Positions 57,150 to 64,000 of a stretch of 64,000 nucleotides of DNA are shown in pieces. Position numbers and translations under genes: made by a program. Source of the stretch: Toxorhynchites rutilus septentrionalis (Eukaryota > Arthropoda > Insecta > Diptera > Culicidae); the NCBI RefSeq assembly GCF_029784135.1, contig NC_073746.1:282793348-282857347 (forward strand). The letters run 5' to 3'. The notes under the pieces were generated by a model. That model saw only the letters and a list, made by a program, of their open reading frames with translations. It did no database searches and was not told the DNA's origin. Numbering within the stretch: the first letter of the stretch is position 1; each line of letters starts with the position of its first letter.

Positions 57150-57745
57150 AAAGTCAACCGTTATGAAGCATCTCTGAGAGCACTTCCATGGAAACGGAAT
57201 TAAACGCCCCAAGAAAGATAAAAATCCTTTTTTTGTGAACAAATGCGATTTGGATTTCGGAAAAAAACAGCGCTAGACAGTTATTTGTTCCCTTATTTTG
57301 GAAACCGGATTGTGTATCTAACAGCAAAATGTTCGTTTTGACCCGCTTGTCCAAACAACGTGGCATCATCTTCTTCCACAATTTCCATTGCAACCGGCAT
57401 AATTGGATTTGTGATCGCAAGTTACCTTGATGGGTTTCCGTATGGCTATCACTCTCACTTGTCTCCAGTCGTGCAAGACAATGTTAAGCTTCAGAAAACT
57501 GTTGAATAAGTTCAACACACGCCGACTCGCCATATCTAGGTTATTCAACAAATTGGAGTTGATCCGATCCGAGCCATGAACCAAATAGATACATGACGGG
57601 AGGGCAATTAAGATTTCTACACTCGAAAGGAACACTTTGAGGTGGTTTGCCGCGAACGACGCTTCGTGCGACACGGTCAGTGTTCCTCTCTTTTGTATGG
57701 CTTCAGCAACGTAAACTTTTAGCCATCGTCCAAAAATTAGCAATC
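57150..57745 (-). pseudogene. Fragment of a non-LTR reverse transcriptase
   Basis: The minus strand reads GSDRINSNLLNNLDMASRRV, then IVLHDWRQVRVIAIRKP and SDHNSY-like text, then (after a frame change) a finger region NILLLDTQSGFQNKGTNNCL and FLGAFNSVSMEVLSE. These are the RT domains before the catalytic box in Jockey/LOA-type LINEs. The rest of the element is absent. It is a different family from the LINE at 25.8-30.6 kb. Confidence 0.75.
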
Positions 57746-57775
57746 AGAAAACATTCAAATTGTGTGCATAAGAAT

Positions 57776-57866
57776 TCTCAACTAAGTACTTATAAATATG
57801 ACGCCAGTTAATACCTCCGTTAAGAAGTTCCTCTAGGAACGTTAGTACCATTCTAGAAGATTAGAA
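57776..57866 (+). mobile_element. SINE family A, 3' fragment
   Basis: CTCAACTAAGTACTTATAAA and AAGTTCCTCTAGGAACGTTA match the 3' body of SINE family A. The tRNA head and most of the tail are missing. Confidence 0.75.
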
Positions 57867-58146
57867 GCAATCGCATGCAAGAATCTTGACAATTCAAAGT
57901 GGGAAATTCTGCTCAGTGATAACGCTGTCTATGCCCACAAGGTACGTACTCGCGATACTCTATCGTAAAGAGGACTACTTCGCTTGGATCCGTCGAGAGA
58001 GGACGACTCGCAACTTGTATGGAACCATACAAATAATCTCAATACCATTCGAAAAAAAATTTCGTGCACTCCTTTGAGATTCGGTTGATGTTAAACGTTT
58101 TGACTTTTATCAAAAGATGAAATCACGAAACTGAGAAGATGTAAAC

Positions 58147-58349
58147 GACGAAGATCATGCCAGATGCCCAAGCACATCAACAACAGGCGAAAACATTGAT
58201 GAAGTGAAGAAAATAGTATTCGCTAATTGTCGAATCACCGTTAGAGAAGTTGCTGAGGACTTAACCATATCGATTGGCTCGTGCCACTGGATTTTTACCA
58301 ATGATTTGGGCGCTAAACTCGTATCAACATTACTCAATTCCTACTAAAA
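58147..58349 (+). pseudogene. Mariner transposase N-terminal fragment
   Basis: The plus strand reads CPSTSTTGENIDEVKKIVFA then ITVREVAEDLTISIGSCHWI, a mariner DNA-binding HTH that ends at a stop near 58346. No catalytic part follows. Confidence 0.7.
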
Positions 58350-58446
58350 ATAACAACGCATTAAGATTGTTGCAAGAAATAACTCAAAATTGGCTCGGTG
58401 TTCGAATTGGCCTTTTAGAAAAGGTATGATTTTATTTGAGATCAGA

Positions 58447-58701
58447 TGAGAGGCTTAGAATGCAAGGGGTGTAAGTGACTTGATCGATTTCTCTTCATCA
58501 ACTTTTTCTTTAGTTAAAAACTCAATTGCAAAAACGTTCCAATTTAAGTTTGCTATAGAATCTGATAGGTAAGGTTCTGACCTATCTTCCACATTGTCAA
58601 ATACAGCTGGGAATGTATTTGAGGCTAAGCTATGACCAAAAAAGAGAGTCGATGTAGAGAAATCGATCAAATCACTTACACCCCTTTCATTCTAAGCCCC
58701 T
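58447..58701. mobile_element. MITE, ~255 bp
   Basis: Inverted ends GAGAGGCTTAGAATGCAAGG then GGTGTAAGTGACTTGATCG (left) and the inverse of TGATTTGATCGATTTCTC...CTTAGAATG (right). The interior matches the fragment at 47936-48145. There is no coding. Confidence 0.8.
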
Positions 58702-59820
58702 CAGATGTATTCTGCTAGATGATCTTTATTTTAGTGAGGCTGAGCTGGCTACTGTATACGCATTATATAGTACGCACAGGATCCGATCACTAACCCGAAC
58801 TCACAGGAAAGCCTATTCCTACTCTTCCGCTAGCTTGATCTTCTGAGTAAGTGATAAGAGTAGCGTATGATAGTGTGCTCTGTTATACAAAATTATAGTT
58901 CGAATTTCCCTCATTCAACCGTTTGACGATTCAGCCGATAGTCCTAGAAGTTTATTAGTATTATTCTGGGGATATATTGTAGAAGGGAGTAAGATTAAAT
59001 GTTTTGGTTTCGAATTAATTTGTAATTTATGTAACTCAACAATCAGTAGCAAAACGTAGTTCAAAAAACAGATAGATAGGTTTGGTCGTCGAATCGTACA
59101 AATGATTCAAAGTTAATTCCATTGTTTAGTGTCGATCGTAATTGAACCTCTCTAGGTTACGATTTACGACGGATCCCAGCTAGCGAACTTTTTGCAGACA
59201 TATTCAGCATTTTGAATTGTTTGTGCTTTCATATGCCGAATTTATGATCCGAGTTAGGGAAGTTACTTGCGGTCTAAAGAAATAAACGGGAAATTGGAAA
59301 TTCAATTTTCAACGCTGTTTCAACATACTCTTTATTGAAAATTATCTAATATTGCAATAGATTGTTGGAGAGGGTCTAAATCGATTGGTGCAAAATTATT
59401 ATGAATTCATCATGGGCAAAAAGCGCTCAAAAATGTTCCCGAAACTAGAATCCTACGTCAAAACGTATGGTTTGGTTCTTTTAGATATTTTCAATCCCTT
59501 AAACAAAAGCTTTCAAAGCAAAATGGATTTTCACGACATTTTAAAATTCACATTCACTGTACTTTAGTATGAAAAAGATGAACAGTGCTATTCATTTACT
59601 AGTCGGTGACGCAACTTTTGCCTCTTCTCGCCATAATAATGAGAAGATTCTCATTCAGACTGATGCAAATGCTGATTCTAGTTACCATTTGGCTGCTTCT
59701 TTCTAGTTACTGCAGTGCATCCAGTTGTCATGCCAAGGAACTAATGACAGCGTGCTGATCTGGAAGGATTCTTTACTTAATAGTAAAAATTTCATCAGAA
59801 TTGATACACGCGTTGGAAAA
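58702..59820. other. Non-coding stretch
   Basis: No gene recognised. Confidence 0.45.
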
Positions 59821-59822
59821 TT

Positions 59823-60110
59823 ATGAAAGAAAAGATGGAACACGAGAGACTTGAAAAATTTCTTCACACCCACGTTTCAAACACAACGGGGTCAGGAGGA
59901 ATGATCGCTAAGGCTCCCAAATTTCTAAAATCGACTGTAAATACCGTGCTCAAACGATACCGGAAAACATTGACGTTGGATCGCGCAAAGCTGACCAAAC
60001 GTAGAAGTGGGACATATGACCGGATACTACGAGCGAAGATCATCAGTACAGTCCGAAATAATCCTGGTAACAGATTCACTGTGACGCACAGTATAGGTCG
60101 ACGAAGCTGT
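59823..60110 (+). pseudogene. DD37E-like transposase N-terminal fragment
   Basis: ATG 59823 starts MKEKMEHERLEKFLHTHVSN, followed by KAPKFLKSTVNTVLKRYRKT and LRAKIISTVRNNPGNRFTV. This resembles the HTH pair of ITmD37E-type transposases, with LKSTVNTVLKRY in place of VQSTVSRVLKRY at 45868. The homology ends near 60110 and no catalytic domain follows. Confidence 0.6.
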
Positions 60111-60449
60111 ATGCGAAGGTATTTCGATCGCAACATGCCAAAAACGAATGAAAAAAAAATCAAAATACAAAATAAATCGAAATACAAAAATTATCAATAT
60201 TGAATCAAATCTAGTGGTTTTCCAATAAAATCATTAAATATCATATTTAAATCAGACAGCAATTTTGTTTTCTAAGAAAAACAAATCAATAATAGCAAAT
60301 GAAAAAGAGGCAATTAAAATGTGTCATAATATAGTGAAAATTTAAATTTTAGGTAGCCGTTACAGTATGTATAAAGTTTAAAAAATCGATATAAGTTGGA
60401 CATCAGCCGGTATATTCGGTGAACTAGAAACTTATCTTACTTACGTATA

Positions 60450-61010
60450 CAGGCAAACCTCTTTTTGTGCGGGGGATAGGGACCGCACAAAAAAAATCGC
60501 ATAAAAAAATCGTGCGAAACTTCACCAGCAGCTTTAAAAAATCGTGTTCGGTATATATTTTGAAAAAAACTTTTATTGTGCGGTAGATAGGGACCGCATA
60601 AAAAAAGGTCCCCCAAGGAAAATAACTCAAATCCACGCCATTCACCGTTCAATTTCCTATTGTTTCCCTGCTTTGCGATGGGACACTTTGCATTTTAGGT
60701 TGCGCGTGGCTGTTTTGTGCTTTTAGTTGCATGTCAAAACGTGTTGCTGTTAGAAATCATGTCATGCAAAAACTTTGAAATACTTAGAGCATTTGATGAG
60801 AGGAGGGGAATGATTTCAGAACTGGATAATTGAGACGCAAATATGTTTTTTTCGCACTGAAATGCATATAAACCATCGAAAAAAACTGAATGGACGATAA
60901 CTTCGTCAAATATGCTTCTTTTCATACACCGCACAAAAAAAATCACATAAAAAAACCCGCAATAGAACAGAAAATCGCACAAAAAAATCGCACAAAAACA
61001 GGTTTTACTG
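60450..61010. mobile_element. TA-flanked MITE, 561 bp
   Basis: Left end CAGGCAAACCTCTTTTTGTG then CGG; inverted right end CAGTAAAACCTGTTTTTGTG then CG. TA lies at 60448-60449 and 61011-61012. Many CGCATAAAAAAATCG-like and CGCACAAAAAAATCG-like sub-repeats lie near both ends. No transposase. Confidence 0.82.
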
Positions 61011-61012
61011 TA

Positions 61013-63245
61013 CAGCGAACTATAAATTTATGAATGAAACACCTTTTTCATATATATTTTAACTATATTTTGAGCAAAATTAGAGGAATCTTTTTGAAGT
61101 CCCCGTGATCAAGCGGTTAGTAATAATACGAGTCGCAATAGAAGTTTCGAGTTCAATATCGTTTCATAGCAATACCACAGTGTTGCGTTTTAATCATATT
61201 TCTGAACTTATCACTTAACGTCAATAAAGACTCGTTGAACATGTTAATAAGACAAAGTTGCTCTATTGCTCAAATCATCGTCGTGTGAGGTCCGCCACTA
61301 TTCAGGATGGTAATAGCGAAGAATCAATATCCGCATAGGTCCTCCGCACCCATAAAAGAATCTCTAATGTTCTCGTTTAATATTATTATTCCTATCATAT
61401 AATTCTAGCAAAATCCTGACAAAGCGTATTATCAGATATTTACGACAAGATATACATACGATTTGCAAATACGTTGGAATTTCAACACACCAATCTATCT
61501 TTCGCAAAATTGGACAAAGTTGTGTGCGTGTGACCGAATTACATCATCACACGAATTTATCAAACGCTTCTCGTGGTGTGGAGAGGGCAGCACGAAACGC
61601 GATCATCTAATGCCAATCCAGTAGGTTCACCTCGGATAGTTCAAAAAGCGTAGAAATTGTGTTCAAATCTGCTCACCGCCGTTCACAGTTTGAGCCAATA
61701 AGTTATTGCCATGCTTAAAGCTTAACTCTAAGCCACTTGTTTTTACCACACCATTCCACCGGCTGCCGCAGCCACCGTGACGCGAGTGACGCGTACCAGG
61801 ATCGCCGAGGCGAATACTACAAAACAAGCGCACGTAAACACCTGGAGAAGATGTGATGAAGACTTTCGTCCAATTAATTACCAACGACCAACTGCCCCAT
61901 CGCGGGGGACTCCCTCACTATCATAAGACTCATAAATTCATGGATCGAGTAGACACGGGGCCGAACGATGGTCCTAGCTAAGAGGCTCGAACTCGCATTT
62001 ATCACCGCAGATTATCGCTGTTGGTGCTACCAGGTGCCGGGTGCTGTAAATCTGCTTACTGTCCGGGACGAGCGATTTTCTATCAGCGAATCGATTGGGC
62101 GCATCAAGATAGCGCAAAAATTAGTGAGAAATCTGATTTTTTAAATTTATCCCAAACATATCCGGTAGATCATTTCGATCATTTTGTTTCTTGTTCGCAT
62201 TCTAGCGAATACTAGATTGACAGATAATAAACTTGGTGGCTCCGTAGCCCAATGTTCGGGAATTGGGGGTTCGGAGATTATCGTGGTGAAAGTTAGATTG
62301 AAGATTAAATGGCGTCTTTTCAACTCCCGCACATCAAAAATGATTTGCGTGGTCAACGTTTTCCGAAGTTTTCGACAAAACATTTCGTGCATTTAAAAAA
62401 CATATTTTGCTGAGATGTACCTTTTTTTAAAACGCACAAGTGCTTCAAGAACCTCTCAAACACATCTTGTATTATAGTCTACGAGACTCGTGAATAAAGA
62501 GAAGAAAAAATAAGGATGAAATAATACACTTCATTCAGTTCCAAAGCGATACATTATGAAAGCAAGCGTCCGGAAAAGGTGTGAATTTCCACAAAGTTGG
62601 CATCATTAGAAAGATAATACCAAAGAAGGGGAAGTAGGGGTAAAGTAGTCCTTTCAGGACCCCTTCAGAATCAGCATGTGATAAAGTTTATCACCTTTAG
62701 TAAACAGAACATTGTAAGTCGTTTTCCACCACTGACCATTTTACAATATGATTTCTTGGCGAATTAATCGCTGAAATTAATCAACGTTCTGTTCGCCTAC
62801 ATGTAAACAGTTGTCTAAACTGATTATTTATCGAGGAATAAACTAAATATCACGAGAAATTCCTACGATGCATCCACAACACATATGAATGACTACCGAG
62901 AGAGCGATTTCTTTTTTGACGTAGGACTATGTCTTTCATTTCTATAGTGAGGTGTTAGTTCACAGTATCGAAAAAGAGAGCGTTACATTGGAAGAACAAG
63001 ATTTTTAGCGTTAATATCTCTTTGTCGGCTAATCTAAATTGTAAATCACTTCATTCAAAGGATAAAATGATAAACTGAAACTCGTAGACATGATTGTTAC
63101 TTATTGATCCTTAAAATTGTTTCAAAAGCTCAAAAAATGTTTTGAAGGCAAACTATTGAAATCATACCAATCCATCTCATTGACGATGCTTGCACTTGTG
63201 ATGATCGGAATATGTTCTGCGAGTATTTTTGTAGTCGTTTGAATA
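61013..63245. other. Non-coding stretch with a weak tRNA-like head
   Basis: GTGATCAAGCGGTTAGTAAT and TTTCGAGTTCAATATC (61107-61165) look like the A and B boxes of a decayed SINE. A GGTGGCTCCGTAGCCCAATG patch at 62236 may be another. GACGTAGGACTATGTC is at 62918-62933. No gene recognised. Confidence 0.4.
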
Positions 63246-63770
63246 CCACCTTGAGCACAAGTTCCCGGAATTTATTCAGGAAATGAAAAAAAAACAAGAT
63301 TATACATCAATATCGTCCCCTTCAAAGTACTCCCCATAGATTGCAATGCACTTATTCCAGCGCTTGATCTAGTCCTCGAAACATTCATTATATTCGATTT
63401 GCAGTATGGGCATCAGTGTCATCTTCGATTTTCCCATTATCTCATCTCGGGTGCTGAAGCGTGGTTTCTTGAGTCGATCGAATAGGAAAAAGACGCAGGG
63501 AACCAAATCCGGTGAATTCGGTGGTTACTGAATGATGTTCGCTTCGTTTTCAGCCAAATGCTCACGTTTTGCAAATTTATACAAAATCGAGGCACGCAAG
63601 ATAACAGATGTACTCAATACAGCCTAATTTTTAGAAAAGTGAAACTATCACACTACAAATTTTATAGAATGCCAATGACAGATGTGCCAACCTAAAAACA
63701 ATGAAAAATAAAAACGGGTGACTGAGGGCGCCAGACGGTGGTGATTCCGGGAACTTTTTGATCAAGGTAG
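63246..63770 (-). mobile_element. Mariner deletion derivative, 525 bp
   Basis: TA flanks both ends (63244-63245, 63771-63772). The ends read CCACCTTGAGCACAAGTTCC on the left and, inverted, CTACCTTGATCAAAAAGTTC on the right. The interior keeps only the transposase C-terminal part (63300-63605). Confidence 0.78.
63300..63605 (-). pseudogene. Mariner transposase C-terminal part
   Basis: The minus strand reads AKREHLAENEANII, a frame change or stop, then PPNSPDLVPCVFFLFDRLKK (the third catalytic region of mariners, SPDLAPCD; here the Asp after Cys is replaced by Val). It continues with STRDEIMGKSKM and CFED, a stop, then IKRWNKCIAIYGEYFEGDDI. Stops and the Asp change make it inactive. Confidence 0.8.
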
Positions 63771-63772
63771 TA

Positions 63773-64000
63773 TGTAATGATCGACATGAGGCAATATAGA
63801 AAAAGCTAAAAATCCACTGATTAACGAGATGATAGTGACCACAATCAAGACGCCAAAGTAACACAACGGTTTGTGCAAACAAAGGGCACTGGTGCATAGC
63901 GTTCGTTCAAGATTCTCCCTAGGGCCAACAAGGAGCCCACCGGAAAAAGGGAGTGGTACCGCTCAGAAGGCGAACAAAAAAGCGTCAGCTCCGTAAAAGG
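63773..64000. other. Non-coding edge of the window
   Basis: No feature recognised in the last 228 bases; the window may cut through one. Confidence 0.4.

Noticed and set aside
62236..62290. tRNA-like SINE head near CTCCGTAGCCC
   Set aside because: B box is poor and no SINE body follows; mentioned only as a weak trace.

Overview
The window looks like intergenic or intronic DNA from a large, transposon-rich insect genome, most likely a culicine mosquito of the Aedes type. The reasons are a strongly AT-rich background, an IS630/Tc1/mariner element with a DD37E triad (the ITmD37E family first described in mosquitoes), two tRNA-derived SINE families with target-site duplications, many TA-flanked MITEs, a CsRn1-like Ty3/gypsy element and several decayed non-LTR elements. 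I found no convincing host protein-coding gene. Every coding region I can support belongs to a mobile element, and nearly all are broken. The species is an inference from element content, not a match to a known locus.

Layout. 1-1187: 5' part of a non-LTR retrotransposon ORF on the minus strand, running off the window. 4295-10802: a nested insertion in which a hAT-like element (8-bp TSD) holds a decayed DD37E transposase and a nearly complete Ty3/gypsy element of CsRn1 type (317-bp LTRs, TACA TSD). 11.7-17.6 kb: an internally deleted mariner, a second decayed IS630/Tc1/mariner-like transposase, and a TTAA-flanked piggyBac-like MITE split by a Tc1-like element whose left half is an inverted copy of its right half. 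18.5-24.9 kb: SINEs of two families and a deleted mariner. 25.8-30.6 kb: an almost full-length minus-strand LINE with a PHD-finger ORF1 and an endonuclease/reverse transcriptase ORF2, carrying several in-frame stops and a frameshift. 33.3-34 kb: a degenerate tandem repeat. 36.5-40.5 kb: an unassigned repeat family, a MITE, another decayed DD37E transposase and a tRNA-like sequence. 44.4-48.2 kb: a MITE and a near-intact ITmD37E element (perfect 49-bp TIRs, TA TSD, one C-terminal frameshift) inside another repeat, followed by foldback DNA. 52.3-53.8 kb: a long imperfect palindrome interrupted by a non-autonomous Helitron. 54-64 kb: more MITEs, LINE reverse transcriptase debris, mariner fragments and a mariner deletion derivative.

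The elements do not form a pathway. What the sequence records is a history of layered insertion. Points that deserve a second look are the palindromised Tc1-like element, the foldback regions that could form long hairpin RNA, a near-palindromic 16-bp motif (GACGTAGGACTACGTC type) at eight scattered sites, an unassigned ~800-bp repeat present three times, and gypsy LTRs about 99% identical around a coding region that is already broken. I saw no CRISPR array, no rRNA, no intact tRNA and no clearly new biological system.
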